Source of the DNA: Lactonifactor longoviformis DSM 17459
Lineage (GTDB): Bacteria; Bacillota; Clostridia; Lachnospirales; Lachnospiraceae
Assembly (NCBI RefSeq): GCF_900129135.1
Contig: NZ_FQVI01000008.1
Span: 1 to 64,000, forward strand
Direction of reading: 5' to 3'
Length of the DNA: 64,000 bases
Position numbers and translations under genes: made by a program. Below, piece by piece: positions 56,542-64,000 of this stretch; positions within the stretch are counted from its first letter, which is position 1, and each line of letters begins with the position of its first letter. The notes below the pieces were generated by a model. It had not been told where the DNA came from. It did not search any database and worked only from the letters and a program-made list of their open reading frames with translations.

Positions 56542-57851
56542 AAGCGGCCATCGACTATATCTGCAATCCAGACAAGACGGATGGGAAGCTGCTGGTGTCC
56601 TCCTTCGGCTGCACCGCGGAAACCGCCGACATTGAATTTGCATGGACCCGCCGCCATGCTATCGACAAGGGCACGAACCTGGGCCGCCACCTCATCCAGG
56701 CGTTTGAGCCTGGGGAGGTCACGCCGGAGGAAGCCCACCGGATCGGCATGGAGCTGGCGCGGGAGGTCCTGGGCGGAAAGTATGAGTTTGTCCTCACCAC
56801 CCACATAGACAGGGATCATGTCCATAATCACCTGATTTTCAATGCGGTCAGTTTCCAGGACCATCGGCACTACCACTCCAATAAGCGGAGCTATCACTTC
56901 ATCCGCCGTACCAGCGACCGGATCTGCAAGGAGCATGGCCTGTCTGTCATCGTCCCCGGCCGGGACAAGGGCAAGAGCTACATTGAGCACCAGGCAGAAC
57001 AGAACGGCACCAGCTATAAAGCAAAGCTGCGCTCCGCCATCGACCGGCTCCTGCCCGGCTGCGCCGACCTGGAGGATCTGCTCCGCCGCCTCCAGCGGGA
57101 AGGTTACGAGCTGAAACGGGGCAAGTACATCTCCGCCAGGGCTCCGGGCCAGGAGCGGTTCACCCGTCTGAAGACCCTGGGCGCCGACTACGCCGAGGAG
57201 GCCCTGACCGCTCGGATCGCCGGAAGGCCCAGCCCCTCCCGCCAACCGAAGCAGCGCACCGGGAAGCCCAGCCTGCTCATCGACATCCAGAACAACATCA
57301 AAGCCCAGCAGAGCGCCGGCTACAAGCATTGGGCGACCATTGAGAACTTGAAGCGAGCGGCGGAAACGCTGAACTTCCTGACGGAACATGGCATAGGAAG
57401 TTTAGAGGACCTGTCCGAGCAGTGCGATGGGGCGGCAGCCGCTACCGCCAGGGTGAAGGCCGACCTCCGGGCGACGGAGAAGGAAATGGAGCGGCTGACG
57501 CTCACTATGAAGCACGCCGCCACCTACCGCCAGCTCCGACCCCTGTATGAAGAATACCGCCAGTCCAAGGACAAGGAGAAATTCCTCCGGGGGCATGAGG
57601 GCGAGATCATCCTGTTTGAGGCGGCGGCAAGAGAGCTGAAACGCCTGGATGCCGTACCCCTGCCCGCCACCAAGCGGCTCCGGGCTGAGATGGACGAGCT
57701 CACCGCCAGAAGAACCGCTCTGCAATCGGAGTATAAGAAAGCCCAGCGAGAGGAGCGGGAGTACGACACCCTCAACCAAAACGTCCGTATCTTACTGGAA
57801 CGGTCAGAGGATGTTGTACTCCCGAAGGAAAGATCGAATGAACTTGAATAG
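56502..57851 (+). CDS. Relaxase/mobilization nuclease (MobA/VirD2-like)
   Basis: A 449-residue relaxase. The nucleophile candidate is Tyr19 (KAAIDYICNP), and the HUH metal-binding motif is seen as HIDRDHVHNH (residues 101-110). The N-terminal nuclease (about 1-170) is followed by a DNA-binding region and a long helical/coiled C-terminal part (about 270-440). It nicks oriT and pilots the strand during transfer. No type IV secretion genes are in the window, so the element is probably mobilizable rather than self-transmissible. Confidence 0.93.
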   Translation: MAVTKTHPIKSTLKAAIDYICNPDKTDGKLLVSSFGCTAETADIEFAWTRRHAIDKGTNLGRHLIQAFEPGEVTPEEAHRIGMELAREVLGGKYEFVLTTHIDRDHVHNHLIFNAVSFQDHRHYHSNKRSYHFIRRTSDRICKEHGLSVIVPGRDKGKSYIEHQAEQNGTSYKAKLRSAIDRLLPGCADLEDLLRRLQREGYELKRGKYISARAPGQERFTRLKTLGADYAEEALTARIAGRPSPSRQPKQRTGKPSLLIDIQNNIKAQQSAGYKHWATIENLKRAAETLNFLTEHGIGSLEDLSEQCDGAAAATARVKADLRATEKEMERLTLTMKHAATYRQLRPLYEEYRQSKDKEKFLRGHEGEIILFEAAARELKRLDAVPLPATKRLRAEMDELTARRTALQSEYKKAQREEREYDTLNQNVRILLERSEDVVLPKERSNELE

Positions 57852-57857
57852 ACGGAA

Positions 57858-59603
57858 TTAACCCAGCCGCCACTGAGCGTTCTCGCTCTGGAGCTCCACC
57901 ATGCGGCGGTAGAGGCCGCCCTGCTCCATCAGTTCCGCCGGGGTGCCCTGCTGGGCCACATGGCCGTTTTCCAGCACCACGATGTGGTCGGCTCCTGCCA
58001 CGGTGCGCATCCGGTGGGCGATGACCAGCACTGTCTTGCCCTGAAGCAGACGGGAGAGGGCGGTCTGGACGGCGCTTTCGTTCTCCACGTCCAGGCTGGC
58101 GGTGGCCTCATCCAGCAGCACCACCGGCGCGTCCTTCAACAGGGCCCGGGCGATGGAGATCCGCTGCCGCTCCCCACCGGAGAGGGTGGAACCGTTCTCC
58201 CCGATCACCGTCTGATAGCCCTGGGGCAGCTTGCGGATGAACTCGTCGCACTGGGCGGCCTTGGCGGCTTCCAGCACCTCCTCATCGGTGGCGCCCCGGC
58301 GGCCCAGGCGGATGTTCTCCATCACCGTGTCCCGAAACAGCACCACGTCCTGGAACACCATGGAGTAGGAGCGCAGGAGGGCCTCCGGGTCCACCGTGGA
58401 CACGTCCGTCCCGCCCAGGGACACCTTCCCGCCGGTGACATCCCAAAACCGGGCGGCCAGCTTGCAGGCGGTAGACTTCCCGCCGCCGGAGGGTCCGATA
58501 AGGGCGGTGACTTCCCCCTGGCGGGCGGTGAAGCTCACATCCTCCAGCACCCCTGCACCCTCCCGGTAGGCAAAGGAGACATGGTCAAAGGTGATGTCGT
58601 AGCGGTTGGGGCGGAAATCCTCCGTTCCCGTCTGAACCGGCTGTTCCAGAATGGAGCGCATCCGTTCAATCTGTAGCTTGGTGTTGAAGGTAGCGGCGAT
58701 ATTCTGGAGCACCACCCCCAGGGGATCATACAGCCGGGTGGCAGCAAAGAGGAAACCCAGGAAATAGAGGAAGGGGAGCTCCCCGGCCAGTAGCAGCGCC
58801 CCGCCGGTGAGCACCGTGGTGGCAAGCCCCAGCCGCAGGAAGGCCTGGGCAGAGCAGACGAACACGCCGGTGGCCAGCTCGGAGCGGATGGAGCTGCCCT
58901 CCATGGCGGCCAGCTTTGCCTCCAGACCGTCAAGGTACCGCTCCTGCCGGTGGCAGGCCTTGATGTCCCGGATGGTCTCCAGCCCCTCCTGGATGCAGTC
59001 GGCCACCGCCCGCTTGTTCAGGATATTTTTCGTTCCGAAGGCGTCCTGGATCTTCTTACTTCCCGCTGTCAGCGCCACCGCCACGGGCACCACCCACAGC
59101 ACAGCCAGGGCCATGCGCCAGTCACAGGCGAACATGCACACCCCGATCACCAGTGTGGAACCGACGGAGGCGAACAGCTGGGGCACATAGTGGGAGAACA
59201 TTTGATCCAGGCTGGAGCAGTCGGCAATCATGGTGGAGGTCAGGTCGCTGAGATCCCGGTTGCCGAAGAAGGACAGGGGGAGTCTCCGCAGCGTCTCTGC
59301 CAGGCTCACCCGGCGGTTGGCGCTCTCCCGGTAGGTGGCGATGTAGAGGGAGGCGTACTGAAACCAGTGGAGGACGAACAGCAGGATCAGCACCACCAGG
59401 GCAAAGCCCACATAGATCCAGAACCCGTCCATGGGACTGCCGCCGCCCTCCAGGCAACCCAGAAGATGCTGAACCGTGAACAGTACCGCCCCCACGGGGA
59501 ACATGAGGGCCAGATTGCACACAAAGCACCAAATCACGGCCTTCACCAGGTCTCTGGCACCCTTCTCGCTGAGGGCGAAGATATGTTGTAATTTCTTTAT
59601 CAT
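57858..59603 (-). CDS. ABC transporter, fused permease/ATPase, subunit B of pair 2
   Basis: A 581-residue half-transporter with six membrane helices (about 20-310) and an ATPase with GPSGGGKST, LSGGERQR and LLDEATASLD. It is the counterpart of the 48297-50045 gene: the same start region (FALSEKGARDLVKAV against YALSDQGAKDLIKGI), the same length and the same place in the pair. Its start at 59603 has GGAGG seven bases before it and overlaps the partner stop. The gene is much richer in G+C. It is convergent with the relaxase gene, seven bases apart. Confidence 0.93.
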   Translation of the reverse strand: MIKKLQHIFALSEKGARDLVKAVIWCFVCNLALMFPVGAVLFTVQHLLGCLEGGGSPMDGFWIYVGFALVVLILLFVLHWFQYASLYIATYRESANRRVSLAETLRRLPLSFFGNRDLSDLTSTMIADCSSLDQMFSHYVPQLFASVGSTLVIGVCMFACDWRMALAVLWVVPVAVALTAGSKKIQDAFGTKNILNKRAVADCIQEGLETIRDIKACHRQERYLDGLEAKLAAMEGSSIRSELATGVFVCSAQAFLRLGLATTVLTGGALLLAGELPFLYFLGFLFAATRLYDPLGVVLQNIAATFNTKLQIERMRSILEQPVQTGTEDFRPNRYDITFDHVSFAYREGAGVLEDVSFTARQGEVTALIGPSGGGKSTACKLAARFWDVTGGKVSLGGTDVSTVDPEALLRSYSMVFQDVVLFRDTVMENIRLGRRGATDEEVLEAAKAAQCDEFIRKLPQGYQTVIGENGSTLSGGERQRISIARALLKDAPVVLLDEATASLDVENESAVQTALSRLLQGKTVLVIAHRMRTVAGADHIVVLENGHVAQQGTPAELMEQGGLYRRMVELQSENAQWRLG

Positions 59604-61384
59604 ACCGCTGCCTCCTTTCCAACCTTCCACTTTGCGCTACGCTGATAGTCCGCCCACATGGCGGCGTAGACGCCGTTTCTTTCCAGCAGGGCGCTGTGGC
59701 TGCCCTGCTCCGCAATCTTTCCCTCGCTGAGGACGATGATGTTGTCCGCGTTCTGCACCGTGGACAGCCGGTGGGCGATCATCAGCACCGTCTTGTTCCG
59801 GGTCAGGGTCTCAAAGGCCTTTTGAATCTGATGCTCGTTCTCCGGGTCGGCAAAGGCGGTGGCCTCGTCCAGTACCACGATGGGGGCGTCCTTCAAAATG
59901 GCCCGGGCCAGGGCGATGCGTTGCTGCTCCCCGCCGGAGAGATAGACGCCCTTTGCGCCCACCACCGTGTCCAGCCCCTGGGGCAGTTTTTCCAAGATGT
60001 CATCGCACTGGGCGGCATGTGCGGCGGCAAGCACCTCCTCCCGGGATGCATCCGGCCGGGCAGCCCGGATATTCTCCAGCAAGCTCTCTTTGAACAGCCG
60101 GGTATCCTGGAACACAAAGGCCACCTGCCCCATGAGAGCGGTGCTGTCCAGCTCCCGCACGTCCGCGCCACCCACGGTGACGTTGCCGCTGTCCACATCC
60201 CAGAACCGGGGAATCAGGCTGGCGGCGGTGGTCTTTCCCCCGCCGGATGGACCCACCAAAGCCACCACCTGGCCGGACTGGACGGAAAAGCTCACATCCT
60301 CCAGCGCGGGCCGGTCGGCGCCGGGGTAGGTGAAGGTCACGTGTGCAAAGACCACGGCGTCGCCAGCCGGCTTCTTTTGTACCTTCGATTCCTCCATGGG
60401 CTTCTGGCTCAGGATCTCGTCCAGGCGTCCGATGGCCTCGTCGGCCTCCATCACCGCCTCGCTCATATACATGATGCGGTTGATCATCTGACCGCAGGCA
60501 GGGGCAAACAGGGCGTAGAAGATCAGGTTCACCAGCGCGGTGCGCACATCCCCGCCGGAGGCGATGAGCAGCGCCGCCGGGATCAGCAGGGCGAAGGCCC
60601 CGTTGATGAAGGTAAGGAAACAGGTCTGGCCCATCCGGCAGCTCATGGCGTACTGACTGGCCAAGTCGCTGTAATCCTGGATGGCGGCGTAGAAAGCCTT
60701 GAAGGAGTAGACCGTCTGCTGGAACATCTTCACCACCGGGATGCCTCGGACATACTCCACCGCCTCGCCGCTCATGCGCTCGATCTCCTGTTGATAGCGG
60801 TGGAAAAAGCCGGCATTCTTGCCGCCCATCATCATGCACATGGAGAGCAGCGCCAGCACCATGGTGAGCAGACACAGCAGACCCATCCGCCAGTCAAAGA
60901 GGAACAGTACCACGATGGCGGCGATAGGCGTCACTGCCGTGGCGGCCAGGTCGGGGAGCTTGTGGGCAAGCAGGTCCTCGGTGAGCCCGGCGTTGTCGTC
61001 AATGAGCTTGCGCAGCCGCCCCGACTGGTTCCCGGCAAAAAAGCCCAGGGGGAGTTTCAGCACATGGGTCATGGCGGCGCGCCGGATGTTCCGGGCGGTG
61101 CGGAAGGCCGCGATATGGGTGGACATGAGGGCGGCAAAGTACAGCAGGATGCTGCCAACGGCAGTCCACACTGCCATCCAGCCCCAGAGTCCCAGGTTCC
61201 CGGCCCCGTCCAGGCCGGGCCAAGTGGACAACACGCTTCTGGCCACCAGCCAGACACACAGATACGGCGCCAGCCCCAGCACCGCCGACAGGGCGGACAG
61301 GATACAGCCCAGGATCGTCAGGTTCTTGTGCCCGCCCGCATAGCCCAAGATGCGGGTCAGGCTGCTTGGTTTCTTTTGCTTCAA
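59600..61384 (-). CDS. ABC transporter, fused permease/ATPase, subunit A of pair 2
   Basis: A 594-residue half-transporter, counterpart of the 50038-51846 gene, with six membrane helices, Walker A GPSGGGKTT, signature LSGGEQQR and the unusual VLDEATAFADPENE. It starts with TTG at 61384, seven bases after AGGAGG. Upstream lies the shared RGTTAG-N6-CTAACC palindrome, and further up a TetR gene in the same direction. It forms a heterodimer with the next gene; the cargo is thought to be similar to that of pair 1 (metallophore-like). Confidence 0.93.
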   Translation of the reverse strand: MKQKKPSSLTRILGYAGGHKNLTILGCILSALSAVLGLAPYLCVWLVARSVLSTWPGLDGAGNLGLWGWMAVWTAVGSILLYFAALMSTHIAAFRTARNIRRAAMTHVLKLPLGFFAGNQSGRLRKLIDDNAGLTEDLLAHKLPDLAATAVTPIAAIVVLFLFDWRMGLLCLLTMVLALLSMCMMMGGKNAGFFHRYQQEIERMSGEAVEYVRGIPVVKMFQQTVYSFKAFYAAIQDYSDLASQYAMSCRMGQTCFLTFINGAFALLIPAALLIASGGDVRTALVNLIFYALFAPACGQMINRIMYMSEAVMEADEAIGRLDEILSQKPMEESKVQKKPAGDAVVFAHVTFTYPGADRPALEDVSFSVQSGQVVALVGPSGGGKTTAASLIPRFWDVDSGNVTVGGADVRELDSTALMGQVAFVFQDTRLFKESLLENIRAARPDASREEVLAAAHAAQCDDILEKLPQGLDTVVGAKGVYLSGGEQQRIALARAILKDAPIVVLDEATAFADPENEHQIQKAFETLTRNKTVLMIAHRLSTVQNADNIIVLSEGKIAEQGSHSALLERNGVYAAMWADYQRSAKWKVGKEAAV

Positions 61385-61407
61385 AGTGATCCCTCCTTGT
61401 TAAAATA

Positions 61408-61434
61408 GTTAGTTGCAGCTAACCTATATTCAAA
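61408..61434 (-). promoter_or_regulatory. Promoter-embedded operator of ABC pair 2
   Basis: GTTAGTTGCAGCTAACC (61408-61424) is the palindrome RGTTAG-N6-CTAACC; TTGAAT on the minus strand (about 61427-61432) may be the -35, and TAACTA(T) the -10. Flanking TATTCAAAAAAGATAGG matches the 54765 site. Confidence 0.65.
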
Positions 61435-61445
61435 AAAGATAGGGG

Positions 61446-62063
61446 TTAAGCCCCCATCAATTTCAGCCATCCGGCGGTATAGAAATCGCGGAGTTGATCC
61501 ACGTCCCGCAGCGCCTGCTCCCGGGGCATATCGTGGATCACGATCTCAAAAATGCCACTCATCATCCCGCTGGCGATGATGTGACACAGAGACTGGCTCA
61601 GTTCCGGAATGTCCCGGCCCAGACGGCGGAGCACCTCCATGTATTGGAGGGTGTACTCTACCTCCACCTCCACCATGCTGTGGACGAAGTGCTCATAGCT
61701 GGTACCCTCTGCGCGGGTGAGGAGCAGCTTCACCGGCTCCCGGTGCTGGCAGATGTAGTCCACCATCCAGTGGACGCAGTTGCTGGATTCCTCCCCCATG
61801 TGATCTGGCTGCTGCTCCTCAGGCAGTTCGGCAAAGGAGGTCTGGGCCTCCATGAACCGCCCCATCAAAGCGGCCGCGTGCGGCTCCACGATGGAGGCAA
61901 AGAGCGCCTCCTTGCTGGAGAAGTAGCCGTAGAAGGCCCCGGTGGTTACCCCGGCGTTCTTTACGATCTGCCGCAGAGAAGCCCCTTGAAAGCCCTTGTC
62001 CAGAAATTCGGCCATGGCCGCCTCTTGGATTTTTTTCAGCGTGACATTAGACTTTTCTTCCAT
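61446..62063 (-). CDS. TetR-family regulator
   Basis: A 205-residue TetR protein: N-terminal helix-turn-helix (GASLRQIVKNAGVTTGAFYGYFSSKEAL), then a helical ligand domain (about 55-205). The start at 62063 (MEEKSNVTLKK) follows AAGGAG by seven bases. A perfect 30-bp palindrome overlapping its own promoter implies autoregulation. It is upstream of ABC pair 2, 62 bases from its start. Confidence 0.92.
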   Translation of the reverse strand: MEEKSNVTLKKIQEAAMAEFLDKGFQGASLRQIVKNAGVTTGAFYGYFSSKEALFASIVEPHAAALMGRFMEAQTSFAELPEEQQPDHMGEESSNCVHWMVDYICQHREPVKLLLTRAEGTSYEHFVHSMVEVEVEYTLQYMEVLRRLGRDIPELSQSLCHIIASGMMSGIFEIVIHDMPREQALRDVDQLRDFYTAGWLKLMGA

Positions 62064-62074
62064 AGGCGCTCTCC

Positions 62075-62129
62075 TTATAACAGTGTTATATAACACCGTT
62101 ATAATACGACGGAAGCGGCAGTTTGTCAA
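62075..62129 (-). promoter_or_regulatory. tetR promoter and palindromic operator
   Basis: TTGACA (62124-62129) and TATTAT (62101-62106), spacer 17, form a near-perfect leftward promoter. The 30-bp palindrome at 62075-62104 has arms TTATAAC and GTTATAA around GTGTTATATAACAC and overlaps the -10, fitting TetR autorepression. Confidence 0.8.
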
Positions 62130-62141
62130 GTGGAATACGAA

Positions 62142-62172
62142 AAAAAGCCCGGCGCATACGCGCCGGACTCTG
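62142..62172 (-). terminator. Terminator of the P-type ATPase gene
   Basis: On the minus strand CCGGCGC-GTAT-GCGCCGG is followed by GCTTTTTTTCG. It lies 10 bases past the ATPase stop and insulates tetR. Confidence 0.9.
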
Positions 62173-62181
62173 TCAGGAAAC

Positions 62182-64000
62182 TTAATCTTGCTTTTTCTGG
62201 GGCAGGGCAGTCATACTGTGGAGGCTTACGCCAAGAGTAGACAGGTTGTGGAGCATGGCGGAGGTGGTTGGAGGCAGAATGCCCGTCACGCCAAGACCGA
62301 TGAGCGCCCCGTTGAACCCGATGACAAAGCGGTAGTTATTCCGGATGCGGCGCATCAGGGCCATGGCCAGCTGCCGCAGGCGCACCAGCTCCCACAGGCT
62401 GTCGGCGGCAATGGTGATGTCGGCGATCTCCCTGGCGATGGCCGCCCCGTCGCTGATGGCGATGCCGGCATCCGCCTCGGAGAGGGCCGGAGAGTCGTTG
62501 ATGCCGTCTCCCACCATAAGGACAGTATGCCCTTCCTTCCGCAAAGCGGCCACATACTCCGCCTTGTCCGCTGGCAGCACCCCGGCCCGAAAGGCATCTA
62601 CCCCGAGCTGTTCTGCGATGGCAGCGGCGGTGCGGGGGCTGTCCCCGGTGAGCATGACGGCATTCCGCACACCCAAGACTCGCAGGGCGGAGAGCACCTC
62701 CCGTGCCTCCTCCCGCAGAGGATCGGAGATGCAGATCACGGCGGAGAGCACCCCGTTGATGGCAAGATAGAGCTGGGAATACTCCGGGGGCAGCGCGTCG
62801 AACTTGGCCCGCTCCTCCTCCGGGATCACGCACTTCTCATCCTCGAAGATGAAGTGGGCGCTGCCGATGCGCACCTGCTCCCCATCCACTGAACTGGCAA
62901 TGCCGTGGGCCACCAGGTACTCCACCTTGGCGTGGCGCTCCTCGTGGTGCAAGCCCCGGCGTTTGGCCTCCTCCACTACGGCGTTGGCCATGGAGTGGGG
63001 GAAGTGCTCCTCCAAACAGGCGGCCAGACGGAGCATTTCATTCTCTATCTTTCCGTTGAAGGTAAAAATCTTTGCCACCCGGGGGCAGGCGTGGGTGAGG
63101 GTGCCGGTCTTGTCAAAGACGATGGTATCCGCTTTCGCCACCGCCTCCAGGAATTTTCCGCCCTTGACGGTGATGTGCTCCCGTCCCGCTTCTCGCATGG
63201 CGGAGATCACCGCCAGGGGCATGGCCAGCTTTAGGGCGCAGGAGAAGTCCACCATAAGTACCGACAAGGCCCGGGTCACGTTCCGGGTGAGGGCAAGGCT
63301 CACCAGGCTGCCGGCAAAGGTATAGGGCACCAGTTTGTCCGCCAAGTTGGACGCTTTGGCTTCGGCGGCAGACTTCATCTGCTCAGACCGCTGGATCATC
63401 TCCACAATCTGGTCATAGCGGCTCTGGCCGGTGGCCTGCTTCACCTCCAGGACACACTCTCCCTCCTCCACTACGGTGCCGGCGTACACCGCGCCGCCGC
63501 GCCGCTTGGCCACGGGGACGGACTCGCCGGTGAGGGACGCCTGGTTGACGGTGATCTCCCCCTCCTCCACCATGCCGTCCAGGGGGATGACGCTTCCGGC
63601 TCGAACCACGACCCAGTCGCCGGGTCTGATCTGGCCGATGGAGGTGAGCACTTCACCAGCCTCGGTTTTCAGCCACACCCGATCCACATGGAGAGACAGG
63701 CTCTCTGCCAGGTCGGCTACGGATTTCTTCCGAGTCCAATCCTCCAGCAGTTCACCGATCTCCAACAAAAACATGACAGTGCCGGCAGTACCGAAGTCCC
63801 TGCGGCAGACGGAGATCCCGATGGACAACGCATCCAGCATCTCCACCTTGATCTGACGATGTCCCAGGCAGCGCAGACCTCTGTGCAGAAAGGGGATCAT
63901 GTGCCAGACAATCCGGGCGATCCGCAGCGGGGCGGGCAAAAACAGGGTAGTGGCTGCTTTCACCGCCACCTTGCCCACCAGTTTCTCCTGGAACTCTCGG
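62182..64000 (-). CDS. Heavy-metal P1B-type ATPase (5' end outside the window)
   Basis: At least 605 residues; the frame remains open to the window edge, so the N terminus is missing. P-type landmarks: TGES in the actuator (ASLTGESVPVA), the phosphorylation site DKTGTLT, MVGDGINDSPAL in the hinge, and a final pair of helices. The ion-binding helix motif, normally CPC or SPC, reads FSCALKLAMP here. The metal is therefore unclear. There is no N-terminal metal-binding domain in view. It is probably part of the metal-handling cargo; it may export Mn, Fe or another metal. Confidence 0.9.
   Translation of the reverse strand, partial: REFQEKLVGKVAVKAATTLFLPAPLRIARIVWHMIPFLHRGLRCLGHRQIKVEMLDALSIGISVCRRDFGTAGTVMFLLEIGELLEDWTRKKSVADLAESLSLHVDRVWLKTEAGEVLTSIGQIRPGDWVVVRAGSVIPLDGMVEEGEITVNQASLTGESVPVAKRRGGAVYAGTVVEEGECVLEVKQATGQSRYDQIVEMIQRSEQMKSAAEAKASNLADKLVPYTFAGSLVSLALTRNVTRALSVLMVDFSCALKLAMPLAVISAMREAGREHITVKGGKFLEAVAKADTIVFDKTGTLTHACPRVAKIFTFNGKIENEMLRLAACLEEHFPHSMANAVVEEAKRRGLHHEERHAKVEYLVAHGIASSVDGEQVRIGSAHFIFEDEKCVIPEEERAKFDALPPEYSQLYLAINGVLSAVICISDPLREEAREVLSALRVLGVRNAVMLTGDSPRTAAAIAEQLGVDAFRAGVLPADKAEYVAALRKEGHTVLMVGDGINDSPALSEADAGIAISDGAAIAREIADITIAADSLWELVRLRQLAMALMRRIRNNYRFVIGFNGALIGLGVTGILPPTTSAMLHNLSTLGVSLHSMTALPQKKQD

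Noticed and set aside
59696-61408. 570-codon open frame on the + strand opposite ABC pair 2
   Set aside because: It is the antisense shadow of a GC-rich ABC transporter gene; the translation is His/Gly/Gln-rich low complexity with no domain, and the minus frame has all ABC motifs.
44006-64000. attR repeat of the tRNA-Arg 3' end inside the window
   Set aside because: Reading through the element I found no second copy of the tRNA 3' sequence; a computer search would be needed to be sure.

Overview
The window is a bacterial chromosome segment that contains the replication origin. I infer an anaerobic gut Firmicute, most likely Lachnospiraceae (Clostridium cluster XIVa). The evidence is the canonical Firmicute order rpmH-rnpA-yidD-yidC-khpB(jag)-mnmE-mnmG-rsmG on + diverging from dnaA-dnaN-yaaA-recF-gyrB-gyrA on -, consensus -35/-10 promoters with strong Shine-Dalgarno sites, a two-subunit class I fumarase-type hydratase, and GldG/DUF4340, DUF4446 and DUF3881 family genes. 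No species call is possible from sequence reading alone.

Layout. (1) 1-430: three tandem strong leftward promoters that look like an rRNA operon promoter array (the rRNA itself would lie outside the window), then tRNA-Ser(GCT) with a perfect consensus promoter. (2) 657-7310: a decayed transposase fragment, then a leftward five-gene operon with an unusual combination: TPP-dependent E1 alpha and beta, a free-standing 87-residue lipoyl carrier, a 590-residue protein with a B12-binding signature, and a hydantoinase/oxoprolinase-family ATPase. Its roughly 500-nt leader carries a 154-bp nested inverted repeat and a 48-codon ORF. (3) 7700-10670: plsC, the two hydratase subunits and a lipoprotein. 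(4) 10.7-27.1 kb: the origin-proximal core. DnaA boxes flank dnaA on both sides, a DnaA-trio-like unwinding element lies between dnaA and dnaN, and two more DnaA boxes lie upstream of rsmG. (5) 27184-27435: a 252-bp near-perfect palindromic element. (6) 27.5-32.3 kb: a GldA/GldF/GldG/DUF4340 ABC-transporter operon. (7) 33.4-38.4 kb: two parS sites, parA-parB, a DUF4446 gene, serS and a DUF3881 gene. (8) 38.5-43.7 kb: a TetR-controlled MMPL exporter with a large Leu/Gly-heptad-repeat exported partner. (9) 43.86-44.03 kb: a degenerate tRNA-Arg-like copy and an intact tRNA-Arg(CCT).

From tRNA-Arg to the right edge the DNA is an integrative mobilizable element. It has a tyrosine integrase and excisionase abutting the tRNA, element regulators (HTH_16, sigma-like, XRE), and a mobC/relaxase pair with a candidate oriT. 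Its cargo is devoted to transport. An AraC regulator, an ECF transporter (S, T and double-ATPase subunits), a heterodimeric ABC pair and a DtxR-family metalloregulator lie on one side of the mob genes. On the other side are a second, GC-rich copy of the heterodimeric ABC pair, its TetR regulator, and a metal P-type ATPase that runs off the edge. The same palindrome, RGTTAG-N6-CTAACC, precedes all three transporter transcription units, and in two cases it sits inside a matching promoter. I read the island as a co-regulated metal or metallophore uptake and homeostasis system assembled from modules of different base composition. That function is inferred from family and context only.

The strongest candidates for something undescribed are the E1/lipoyl/B12/HyuA operon with its structured leader, the shared-operator metal-transport island, and the 252-bp palindrome.
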